Shown here: in pieces, positions 1-6,629 of the stretch
Numbering within the stretch: the first letter of the stretch is position 1
Layout: the number at the start of each line of letters is the position of its first letter
Origin: Rodentolepis nana
Lineage: Eukaryota > Platyhelminthes > Cestoda > Cyclophyllidea > Hymenolepididae
Length of the DNA: 11,076 bases
Reading direction: 5' to 3'
Assembly: GCA_900617975.1 (NCBI GenBank)
Contig: UZAE01014944.1
Location: forward strand, 1 to 11,076
Program-made: the position numbers and the translations under genes
The notes under the pieces: generated by a model
Database searches by the model: none
The model's input: the letters and a program-made list of their open reading frames with translations, nothing else
Told to the model about the DNA's origin: nothing

Positions 1-224
1 TTTGATAGTTATCATTAGTCCTTTAGCTGACTTCGGGCTTAACAGAGAGGAGGAGGGACATCGAAGTGGGAAAAATTCGAGAGGGGGAACGGAAGTGATT
101 CGCAGATGCAAAAGAGACAAACAGACACAAAGGCAGAGAAAAGGTGAGGTGAGTACTGTGGAGGTGGTGGAATATGACATACAGTAGGTGATGGCAGTTT
201 GAAGTTAGAAGTCAACTGCCAGTT

Positions 225-324
225 AATAGACTTTTTGGCGTATGAGTATACGTTGCCCAGGGTGTACCACGTGGACGTATGAGTATACGTTGCCCAGGGT
301 ACACCACGTAGAGGTAAGTCTATT
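225..324. repeat. 9-bp inverted repeat bracketing the first two units
   Basis: AATAGACTT (225-233) and AAGTCTATT (316-324) are perfect reverse complements and enclose units 1 and 2. In copy D the same pair, ATAGACTT (10440-10447) and AAGTCTAT (10493-10500), encloses the single unit. Arms of this repeat recur singly inside the array: AAGTCTAT at 576-583 and 1029-1036, and ATAGACTT at 478-485 and 822-829. Confidence 0.8.
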
Positions 325-448
325 GCATGAGTATACGTTGCCCAGGGTGCACTCCGTGGTGGTATATGAGTATACGTTGCCCAGGGTGTACCACGTGGAG
401 GTAGGTATAGTATACATTGCCCAGGGTGCGCCACGTGGAGGTAAGATA

Positions 449-499
449 GCTTGAACTCAGAAGTCAACTGCCGGTTTATAGACTTTTTTGTCACATGAG
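449..499 (+). repeat. Internal second copy of the element flank inside the array
   Basis: This stretch aligns with the flank at 197-246. Both have a TTGAA start, AGAAGTCAACTGCC, ATAGACTTTTTTG/ATAGACTTTTTGG, and then the beginning of a unit (GAGTATACG). The two differ by several substitutions, so the duplication is older than the perfect 125-bp one. It explains the 89-bp gap between the units at 408 and 497. It suggests that a larger segment (flank plus about five units, roughly 252 bp) was duplicated once, or that two element copies were fused. Confidence 0.85.
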
Positions 500-537
500 T
501 ATACGTTGCCCAGGGTGCACCACGTGGAGGTATGTCA

Positions 538-662
538 TTTGAGTATACGTTGTCCAGGGTGCACCACCTGGAGGTAAGTCTATCGTGAGTATACGTTGCC
601 CAGGGTGCACCACGTGGAGGTGTATGAGTATACATTGCCCAGGGTGCACCACGTGGAGGTAG
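538..662 (+). repeat. Three-unit block, first copy of a perfect 125-bp duplication
   Basis: Units at 541, 587 and 626 with their linkers are repeated without a difference at 991-1115, a constant offset of 453 bp. The block carries unusual variants: TGTCCAGG and CACCTGG in its first unit and TACATTG in its third. A separate origin of the second block is therefore very unlikely. Identity stops at 662/1115, where the linkers diverge. Confidence 0.93.
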
Positions 663-990
663 CCGAATGAGAATACGTTGCCCAGGGTGCACCACGTGGA
701 GGTAAGGTGTGAGTGTACGTTGCCCAGGGTGCACCACGGACTCTTTTGCCGTGTATACGTTGCCCAGGGTGCACCAGTTTGTTTGCCGTATGAGTATACG
801 TTGCCCAGGGTGCACCACGTGATAGACTTACTTGCCGTATGAGTACACGTTGCCCAGGGTGCACCACGTGGTGCCTTATGAGTATACGTTGCCCAGGGTG
901 CACCACGTGGAGCCGTATGAGTAAACGTTGCCCAGGGTGCACCACGTGGAGCCGTATGAGTATACGTTGCCCAGGGTGCACCACGTGCCG

Positions 991-1115
991 TTTGAGTATA
1001 CGTTGTCCAGGGTGCACCACCTGGAGGTAAGTCTATCGTGAGTATACGTTGCCCAGGGTGCACCACGTGGAGGTGTATGAGTATACATTGCCCAGGGTGC
1101 ACCACGTGGAGGTAG
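991..1115 (+). repeat. Three-unit block, second copy of the perfect 125-bp duplication
   Basis: Identical to 538-662, including its private substitutions (TGTCC and CACCTGG in the unit at 994, TACATTG in the unit at 1079). It forms the right edge of the array, next to the element's terminal segment. The pattern fits a recent multi-unit duplication or unequal exchange within the array; an assembly duplication is the alternative. Confidence 0.93.
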
Positions 1116-1182
1116 GTCAATCAAACACCCCGCAGAAAGATATTGAAGTCTGTAAATATCGTCTATAATTAAAATTGGAAAT

Positions 1183-1188
1183 TTTATT
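1183..1188 (-). promoter_or_regulatory. Possible poly(A) signal AATAAA
   Basis: TTTATT on the plus strand reads AATAAA on the minus strand, about 130 bp beyond the stop codon of the small minus-strand frame at 1314-1574. In AT-rich DNA this hexamer is common by chance, so its only support is its position. Confidence 0.2.
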
Positions 1189-1313
1189 AATTCTGCATTC
1201 GGGGTGATAGTTACTTTGGAATGACTAGAGCAAAATGAATGAACAATTTTTTTGCCTTTGAAACCAAAGTGAGAAAAATTATTTTTTTTAACTCAAAACA
1301 TCATTAAATTAAA

Positions 1314-1574
1314 TTAAAAATATGACTTTATCGAAAATTTTTCAGACCCTCTTGATTCGACATTTTCATATTCTCTATTAAATTTTAAATTTAAATATTT
1401 TGCTTCTAATTCTATTAAGGCAATGATAATTCCATTAACACTCGTACAAGTATCATTGATCAAAATATTAAATTCGTTCTTGAAACCAAGCACATTTGTT
1501 TCTATAACTGCGCGACAAATATGGAAGCTACCACGATTACATGCCTCTAATACTTCCTTGCTAATTTCTCCCAT
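1314..1574 (-). CDS. Hypothetical small protein or terminal exon, 86 aa, unrecognised
   Basis: A minus-strand frame runs from an ATG at 1574-1572 to a TAA at 1316-1314. It stays open only eight codons further upstream, to a TAA just beyond 1598. The product begins MGEISKEVLEACNRG and has three cysteines, alternating hydrophobic and charged stretches in a helix-like pattern, and a polar, charged C-terminal third. That texture is more protein-like than the other frames here. No signal peptide or known domain is visible. A possible AATAAA lies about 130 bp downstream. There is no obvious promoter, so if real it may be the last coding exon of a gene whose earlier exons lie to the right. AT-rich sequence can give an open frame of this size by chance, and I do not recognise the family. 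Confidence 0.3.
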   Translation of the reverse strand: MGEISKEVLEACNRGSFHICRAVIETNVLGFKNEFNILINDTCTSVNGIIIALIELEAKYLNLKFNREYENVESRGSEKFSIKSYF

Positions 1575-1599
1575 AAAATGGCTCCATTGGATTAACAAT

Positions 1600-2290
1600 G
1601 TCCACGGTTATTAACGGAGAATTATCCGTTCCATAAGAAAAATTCAATTAAACTCAAAAGGTACGTTAATTACGCCAGTGTCAAAGAGTTGTAAGCTGCA
1701 TTACCGTCACTAGTTTTAATCGCGGTCTCTTCCTGCATCGGCAACGAAACAAGATTAAGGTTGATCTTACACTTTCTCTGGAAGGAGACTCGAAAACTCT
1801 TCATTCTCCTCATGAACTGGGCTCCTGAAGTACTGCCATGGCAATTACTGTCCTTCCCTATAGTGCCAGTACATGTATGCAGGTATGCGGGATTCAGATC
1901 TGGTGAATGAGGTGTATGATGAAAGGGTGAGGGTGTTTAGAGGCCAAACATTGAAAGTATTATAATAGTGATAATGATCTGGCAAGTGTTTTTGACTTTC
2001 CCTTGAGGTGTGTCCGACTGCAAACCGAATCTTCCAACCCCCCATATACTCGTATATAACCTATTGTTGACTATCCTCTTTCGTTAAAAAGTTTTCAACT
2101 ACAGTGAACAATTCAATTCATCTTAAGACTTTCTTTCAATAAATACCCAGAAGGATGACATTTGGAAGAAATTGAGACTACACAACTCGAGTAGTGTTCT
2201 TTGCACTCTGCACAAACCACATCTCATTCCTCATGCCATACTTCTGATCTTGGCCAAATTTCTCCTCATCGGGCAATAATCGGATTGTTT
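1600..2290. other. AT-rich intergenic or intronic stretch, no supported gene
   Basis: Only short frames occur, including a 66-codon minus-strand frame at 1845-2045 with no protein-like character. A segment at about 2083-2111 resembles 3857-3884 (see findings). No other repeat or RNA structure stood out. Confidence 0.6.
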
Positions 2291-2485
2291 TTAATTTAGC
2301 AGGGCGCTTCTAATTTGTTTGAAGATGATTTTATCAGCCAATTTGTGTAAGTTCATTAGTCTCTGTGGTGCCTGTATACTTAGTGGCAATGATAGTCTCC
2401 ATTTTGGTGCAAGTGTCATTATGGCTCTGAAACATTCAATCAAATGTGACAGCAAAGCTCGAAGTGTGATATCAGTGTGTTCCAA
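2291..2485 (-). CDS. Weak candidate coding segment, at least 64 codons, unrecognised
   Basis: The minus-strand frame ends in TAA at 2291-2293 and is open rightwards to about 2506, where a TGA lies in frame. A CTGTTGCAG acceptor-like sequence sits near 2500 on that strand. The product carries alternating leucine-rich and basic stretches (for example TLRALLSHLIECFRAIMTL), which suggests amphipathic helices. There is no initiating ATG near the upstream limit, so it would have to be an exon or a relic. Against it, the opposite strand is open across the same region (about 2325-2630, 102 codons from an ATG), so at most one of the two can be real. It could also be a decayed transposon fragment. I recognise no family. 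Confidence 0.18.
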   Translation of the reverse strand: MEHTDITLRALLSHLIECFRAIMTLAPKWRLSLPLSIQAPQRLMNLHKLADKIIFKQIRSALLN

Positions 2486-2793
2486 ACACGGTTTTTCTGC
2501 AACAGATCAGACCATCAACCTCGTTGTTTACTTTCCGCTACAACATTTCTTCAGTTTAGGCCAACTGCGCTTCATAGGTGTGAGTGAGCGTAGAGTGGTG
2601 AACATAGTCGTCATATTTCGATTGCCTTAACACAAATTACTCTCTTTCATGATTGACCATGACAGATGCCAATCTTGTCTCATTGCTATCACGTATGTGA
2701 ATTAAGGAGGTTTGGAACTTTTAGAGGATTCTTCGTGCTGCGGACACCATTAATAAATCTGGAAATAGCAGTCACTTGTTATTGTGTGTCCAG

Positions 2794-3040
2794 ACCAACG
2801 TATACTCATACCGCGAAAAAAGTCTTTCAAACAGGCAGCTGACTTCTGACTCAAATTACCATGACCCCACAGTATATCATATTCGACCACATTCACAGTA
2901 CTCTTCTGTTCCCCCCCCCTCTCCCTCTTTCTACTTTTATTCACTTCAATGTTCCTTCCCTTCTGCGAAGCCTGAATTCAACTAAAGGTTTAATGATAAC
3001 TATCAAAACGTCTGCCATTCGATATAAATAAATAAATAAA
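2794..3040 (+). repeat. SINE-like dispersed element, copy B, 5'-truncated
   Basis: It matches copy D in the same orientation: CAACGTATACTCATACnGC, AAAAAGTCT, GGCAG(C/T)TGACTTCTGACT, a C9 run (2911-2919), then AATGATAACTATCAAAACG and a tail of repeated ATAA/AAAT (3025-3040). Homology begins only in the last part of the minisatellite unit, so the rest of the 5' end is missing. A tentative imperfect target-site duplication brackets it: TTATTGTGTGTCCAG at 2779-2793 and TTATTCTGTCCTAG at 3041-3054. The shared TTATT and TGTCC blocks are clear; the difference is a short indel plus changes. Confidence 0.75.
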
Positions 3041-3054
3041 TTATTCTGTCCTAG

Positions 3055-3570
3055 ATAGAGGGCGGACAACTCGTTAAAATCGTTATTTTTTCCCTATTAT
3101 TGATTAAAATACTCAAATTTTGTTGGCTTTCCCAGCACTGTTTCTCTTAAGCTGTGACCTTTGATCCCAGAATTTATGGGATGAAAGGAGTATGACCTTC
3201 AAGCACTTATTCTGATCTCCTTACATTGACAAAATTATATGAAGAATGAGGTTAAACGATATTAGTAAACCCTCAATTGTATTATTAAATCAGCTAAATT
3301 TAGTTAGACACTGTTTTGACGATATACTTTTACATCATCACATCACAAAATCGTCTGATATATATTCAATATCTAATCCCCACTATTTCCGATCAAGTCT
3401 TATCCACACCTGTTGTTCATCTCCCTTTTCAAGTCGCATCGTTGCCTTCAAGGCAGTGGAAAATGACTCCTCGTGATGGACATTTGACAATTGAGCGAGG
3501 AAGGGAGAGTTGTGTTCGTTCTATCGGACATCGTCATTCTCACCTGGACTGTGCATGTGGAATGAATGGG
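3055..3570. other. AT-rich stretch, no supported gene
   Basis: Two overlapping plus-strand frames (3246-3476 and 3316-3597) and a minus-strand frame (3448-3645) contradict one another and show no domain or protein-like pattern. Nothing else in this stretch can be supported. Confidence 0.55.
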
Positions 3571-3576
3571 GTAGGA

Positions 3577-3654
3577 GGGGGGGGGGGTATGCTTTAAAGG
3601 TATTTTTTTAATCCTTCTAAACGGAACAAACTCGAAAATCGTCACCCTCCCCCN

Positions 3655-3693
<39 letters not shown>
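3577..3693. repeat. G11 tract facing a long poly-C tract
   Basis: A pure G11 run occupies 3577-3587. After 60 bp of mixed sequence a C tract runs from 3649 to 3693, interrupted only by an N at 3654 and preceded by CCCT (3645-3648). The G and C runs are complementary and could fold into a hairpin. Either could also adopt quadruplex or i-motif structure. The N shows that the tract length is uncertain. Confidence 0.9.
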
Positions 3694-3696
<3 letters not shown>

Positions 3697-3991
3697 TATT
3701 TCCCTTGATATTTGGAGCGTCTCACAATAGATTGAATTTTCATTCTCAGAGCCGATATGGAAAAGTAGATAGTTAACTTAATGAATATGGGTGATTAATG
3801 GTTATTATAAAACGATACTTAAAAATATACATTTAGTTATCATTCAATCTCTCTGTGGTAAAAGGTTTTCATTACAGTGAAGAAGTATGAAGTGGAGCAA
3901 AAGCTATGTTATGCGATTTGCTGTGGAAAAGAGATCTTTCAATTGAACCATCTGGCGACTTCTGTGCGCCTGATTTTAATTAATAAATTAG

Positions 3992-4220
3992 TTATTTATT
4001 TATTTCAAAAGGCAGGCGTTTTGATAGTCTTCATTAACACCTCAGTTGACTTCGGGCTTCACAGAGAGTGGGAACATCAAAATAACAGAAAATCGAGGGG
4101 TGGGGAACAGAAGAGTGATTCACAAATGTAAAAGAGGCGGACAGACAGACACAAAGGCAGGGAAAAGGTAAAATGAGTACTGTGGAAGTGGTCGAATATG
4201 ACATGCAGGGGGGTCCATGA
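3992..4220 (-). repeat. SINE-like dispersed element, copy C, most strongly 5'-truncated
   Basis: It is in the same orientation as copy A. The left end is the TTATTTATTTATTT tail (reverse complement of the AAATAAAT tail of copies B and D). It is followed by GGCAGGCGTTTTGATAG, a TTGACTTCGGGCTTCACAGA-like block, the G-rich block, ACAGACACAAAGGCAG, and GAGTACTGTGG/GAATATGACATGCAG ending near 4208. Past about 4208-4220 the alignment with the other copies fails, before the GGCAGTT hairpin and before the minisatellite unit. On the retroposon reading this is loss of the 5' end. A GATTTT motif occurs on both sides (3972-3977 and about 4223-4228), too short to claim as a target duplication. Confidence 0.7.
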
Positions 4221-4275
4221 CCGATTTTGTGCCCGCAGATATAGTGTCAGTCTTGGGGTCTGTTTGAATCTTTTA

Positions 4276-4292
4276 ATATATATATATATATA
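4276..4292. repeat. (AT)n microsatellite
   Basis: An uninterrupted run of 17 alternating A and T lies about 55 bp past the truncated end of copy C. Confidence 0.9.
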
Positions 4293-4437
4293 GCAAATAT
4301 TTACAATGGACTGTTTGTTTAAAGTATTTATAGACAATGATTTATTCAAAAGTTTAGTAGCTAAAATTTATACTATATGATGGACACAATTTTAGCCTAT
4401 TCTAATTTGCTTGATTCAAGGGTCTCGATTTTACATG

Positions 4438-4653
4438 TCAGTCATCAAATAGTGTGGATACGGGGAGCAAGTTGGCGAACACTGACATTGAAAAAAGCAT
4501 TTTGACCACTTTTGATAGGCGCCTCGGGTGTGAAGCCCCACCACCACCACCACATGAACAGCAGGAATCCATGAGCATAGTCTGCTCAAATATTTGAATG
4601 ACAGCTTCAAATGCGTCACTTGAACGCTTGGCCAAATTCCAAACATAGCCATA
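4438..4653 (-). CDS. Weak candidate coding segment of about 71 codons, unrecognised
   Basis: The minus-strand frame is open from a TAA just right of 4653 to a TGA at 4438-4440. Its first in-frame ATG is internal (4578-4576), so as a whole it would have to be an exon. The product has a charged, helix-like first part (KRSSDAFEAVIQIFEQ), then CC-S-C, a run of five glycines encoded by a (CCA)n microsatellite at about 4536-4553, and a basic patch. An alternative minus-strand frame overlaps it with an ATG at 4652, which would yield a protein beginning MAMFGIWPS. No known domain is visible in either. The triplet repeat, which lacks stops in any frame, helps keep both open, which lowers confidence that either is a gene. 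Confidence 0.15.
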   Translation of the reverse strand, partial: YGYVWNLAKRSSDAFEAVIQIFEQTMLMDSCCSCGGGGGASHPRRLSKVVKMLFSMSVFANLLPVSTLFDD

Positions 4654-4659
4654 TTAAGC

Positions 4660-5225
4660 CACTTTAATTGTATGCCTCATTTTGAGTAATTACTCGATTC
4701 TAATCAAATTAAGAAGCCTATAGTGACCCCGCTATCTGGAAATAAACGACACAGAGTTACGATTTGTCATTAATCTTAATAAAGCAAACAAATATCCTAT
4801 CATAAAGCAATATAGTGATTCCAAAGTTGATCCTTTCTAATCTAATCCTTCCCCCCTCCTCAACACAGTAGCCATAGATTAGTGCTACGATGTTGAAATG
4901 GTCAATAATTTCAACTGTTTATAATCATTTATATAGGAATCTACATTTTATTAATTGGGCATTGGCATGAGATGAACCATTCAATTCGCACCCGAATTCA
5001 GTCAATAAGCTCAATGATTTGTGAAGCGTCTTTAACTGCAAAGTTGGAGTTGATTTTCCACTCCAAAAAAAAATGGAATGTGTGTACAAATTCATCTCCA
5101 TTATTCATAGCGAATTGCATCAATTCAACGACTTCTTAATCTGCAGGTGGAAGCGTGGCAATGTGAAAATTAATACACCATGGCATTATCCTTTGTGCCC
5201 TAAAAAGTCATTAGCACCGAAAGGT
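4660..5225. other. AT-rich stretch, nothing recognised
   Basis: No frame of note on either strand, no strong inverted repeat and no match to the dispersed element was seen here. Confidence 0.55.
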
Positions 5226-5248
5226 CAATGAATTTGGAAGCAAGAAGA

Positions 5249-5308
5249 GGGGTTGGGGAGTTCAGGCAATGTGAAATGGGCGTAGAAGGTGGGGGTGGGG
5301 GGTTGGGG
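5249..5308 (+). other. G-rich tract with quadruplex potential
   Basis: G runs on the plus strand are G4 and G4 (5249-5258), G3 (5278-5280), then G5 T G6 TT G4 at 5291-5308. Three runs lie within 18 bp and a fourth is about 10 bp upstream, so a long-loop quadruplex is possible. The surrounding 67-codon frame (5228-5431) is an effect of this composition and is not called as a gene. Confidence 0.5.
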
Positions 5309-5309
5309 A

Positions 5310-6540
5310 AGATGCTTGGTAATGATCTTCAGGTCCCAGCAACAGCGCATTCACAAGTGGAATTGTTTACACAAATAAAATGCCAATTAAGTTCAAAGAT
5401 GCTTTTTTTTAGGAAGGGAGAAATAAATTAGTAACAAAATTATGTAAAATCTCAAATCATCCCTGAAATGCCAGGTTACATTGTGAGATCACACATTTCC
5501 GTTGAAACACATTAACTAAGTGTTGACTTTGGTTCAGATGATACCTGTGAAATTTTGAGCATTTTAGAGATATGAGCAACACCAATTTTCGTAGAAATCG
5601 ATAGAAATTGCCTTTATACTTATGTGTTGTTATTGAGGATATGAATTACGTGTGCAATATCAACTTAGGGAGAATGTTCATAAATTAAATAACTTTGTGT
5701 TTTTTTTTTAAATTACTACAAGATTAGCAGAAATGATAATGGGCTTTTAAAGTAAAAAGGCGTTGAATCGAAATTTTGAAAAAATGTTGTCAATTTATCA
5801 TATCCCCTGACGTTCCCTTTAGTGGTGAAGTCTTATTGAACAACTTCGAGAGGTTGTACTTTCTGCAGTGATAACTCATTTTATTTTGCATCGTTAAAAG
5901 CAAATTTGTTCCCAAAAGGAAAGTTTTGATTGAATTGTCTAAAATTTTTATGATAATTTTGGGGAAAAATTTCTCACGACTTCGTTTTGTATGGCCCCCC
6001 CCCCTCCCCGCCCCACATTAAGACGCGATCCCAACAAACAAACCTGATATGACCTTGAATTTATTTTCTCTCATTTTGGGTTAAATTTTCTCATGCTAAG
6101 TAGTACACTTTAGATCAGAATTCTAGTGACTCGTTTGACCTTTGACCATTGACTAGGACACTGACTAAGTATTTTTTTAATGAAAGGAAATGAGTGCTTA
6201 TTCAAAGCTTCGAGGTTTTTTGGTGTTATCTATCTGCAAGAAGCGTAATATTAAAATCCAAATTAGTACAATCTGTTAATACGAGCAGGGCTTAAGATGC
6301 GCAAAAGTATATTGACAAGGATGTTATTGATTGCGCGATTAAGGCAAAATACGATCAGTGTAAGATGAGACAGTGAATAAAGCAATTCTTTGTGAAGTAT
6401 CTGGAATCTGGTGTTTCTCCAGCGATGTACTAACCCGTAACGCTATCGATCAGATTACTGCTCTCAAGTGAGCGGACAAACAGAGAACGCTTTTGCATAG
6501 ATAATTTTGTCCCATTCTCGTGTCCCCGAGGAGAAGAACT
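5310..6540. other. AT-rich stretch with one C-rich tract, no supported gene
   Basis: Apart from the C-rich block at 5995-6014, this region shows T8-T10 tracts and no frame or repeat I can support. It has the look of intron or intergenic sequence. Confidence 0.55.
5995..6014 (-). other. Strict quadruplex motif on the minus strand (C10-T-C4-G-C4)
   Basis: The plus strand reads C10 T C4 G C4. The complementary strand therefore has G4 C G4 A G10, which satisfies a four-run quadruplex pattern with one-base loops. The plus strand is a candidate i-motif. Confidence 0.7.
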
Positions 6541-6544
6541 TTTG

Positions 6545-6626
6545 AGGAGTTTATTAGGACATCAACTACAGGCGCACATGCAAAATGCATGTGCGCCTGT
6601 AACCTGATCAAATATTAATATCTCCT
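6545..6626. repeat. Long hairpin with a perfect 16-bp apical stem and AAA loop
   Basis: TACAGGCGCACATGCA (6567-6582) and its exact reverse complement (6586-6601) are separated only by AAA. The arms continue imperfectly outward: AGGAG (6545-6549) pairs with CTCCT (6622-6626), and TTATTA- and ATCA-like segments between them also correspond. The whole is about 82 nt with a GC-rich tip in AT-rich DNA. Whether it is transcribed cannot be told from the sequence. The three-base loop is short for a microRNA precursor. Confidence 0.9.
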
Positions 6627-6629
6627 GAG

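Larger units (their letters stand above)
244..1109. repeat. Minisatellite: 20 tandem units with a 31-bp conserved core
   Basis: Twenty cores start at 244, 281, 329, 368, 408, 497, 541, 587, 626, 669, 711, 751, 792, 841, 880, 919, 958, 994, 1040 and 1079. Spacing is 36-49 bp, except for one 89-bp step where element flank intervenes (408 to 497). The unit at 880-910 is a good exemplar: it begins GAGTATACGTTGCCCAGGG, then has GTGCACC, then ACGTGG. Each full unit contains three palindromes in series: GTATAC, GGTGCACC and CCACGTGG. The CACGTG hexamer is intact in 14 of the 20 units. Units 11 (711) and 12 (751) are truncated at their right end. The linkers vary but are themselves related: AGGTAAGTCTATCG-like on the right and TTGCCGTAT-like on the left. 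The same segment occurs once in copy D at about 10450-10485. Confidence 0.95.
1..1131 (-). repeat. SINE-like dispersed element, copy A, with expanded internal array (3' end cut by window edge)
   Basis: The body (about 1-243) matches copies C (same strand), B and D (opposite strand). Shared landmarks are the GATAGTTATC end, the TTGACTTCGGGCTT-like stretch, the purine-rich block with a G run, the GAGTACTGTGG/GAATATGACAT block, and the GGCAGTT...AACTGCC inverted repeat (193-199 and 214-220). The right boundary is set by comparison with copy D: GGAGGTA(A/G)GTC(T/A)ATC followed by an ACACC motif occurs at about 1107-1131 here and, reverse complemented, at 10426-10452. If the A/T tail marks the 3' end, this copy lies on the minus strand, its tail is off the left edge and its 5' end is near 1131. 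It is much longer than copy D because the segment near the 5' end is tandemly amplified (244-1109). The family is not one I can name; it is non-coding as far as I can see. Confidence 0.75.

Noticed and set aside
241..1115. CRISPR array (20 direct repeats with spacers)
   Set aside because: The linkers are short, of variable length and related to one another, the repeats themselves vary, and the same unit lies within a dispersed element. It is a minisatellite in animal-type DNA.
39..1124. Long minus-strand open frames (up to 259 codons) of repeated VVHPGQRILIR, RGAPWATYTH and TWCTLGNVYSY peptides, plus plus-strand counterparts
   Set aside because: The unit has no stop in any of the three minus-strand frames and its length is not a multiple of three, so the frames rotate through the same DNA. 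These are by-products of the tandem array, not a repeat protein gene.
1..1131. Helitron-derived or MITE identity for the family
   Set aside because: An 11-bp target duplication and an A/T tail on copy D, one-sided truncation and the lack of clear terminal inverted repeats (only GATAG is shared between the ends) argue against both. Copy A's own target site is not in the window.
2319..2630. Plus-strand 102-103-codon frame
   Set aside because: It overlaps a more protein-like minus-strand frame, shows no domain or hydrophobic pattern and has no supporting signals.
3246..3645. Three overlapping short frames on both strands
   Set aside because: They are mutually contradictory, have no domains and partly run into the G/C homopolymers.
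2750..4131. Peptides shared between frames in copies A, B and C (DFGL, RGGEQKS, EVVEYDI)
   Set aside because: The similarity follows from DNA homology of a non-coding repeat; frames are broken differently in each copy and no continuous product is shared.
5228..5431. Plus-strand 67-codon frame rich in glycine
   Set aside because: It is driven by the G-rich tract, with no protein-like character outside it.
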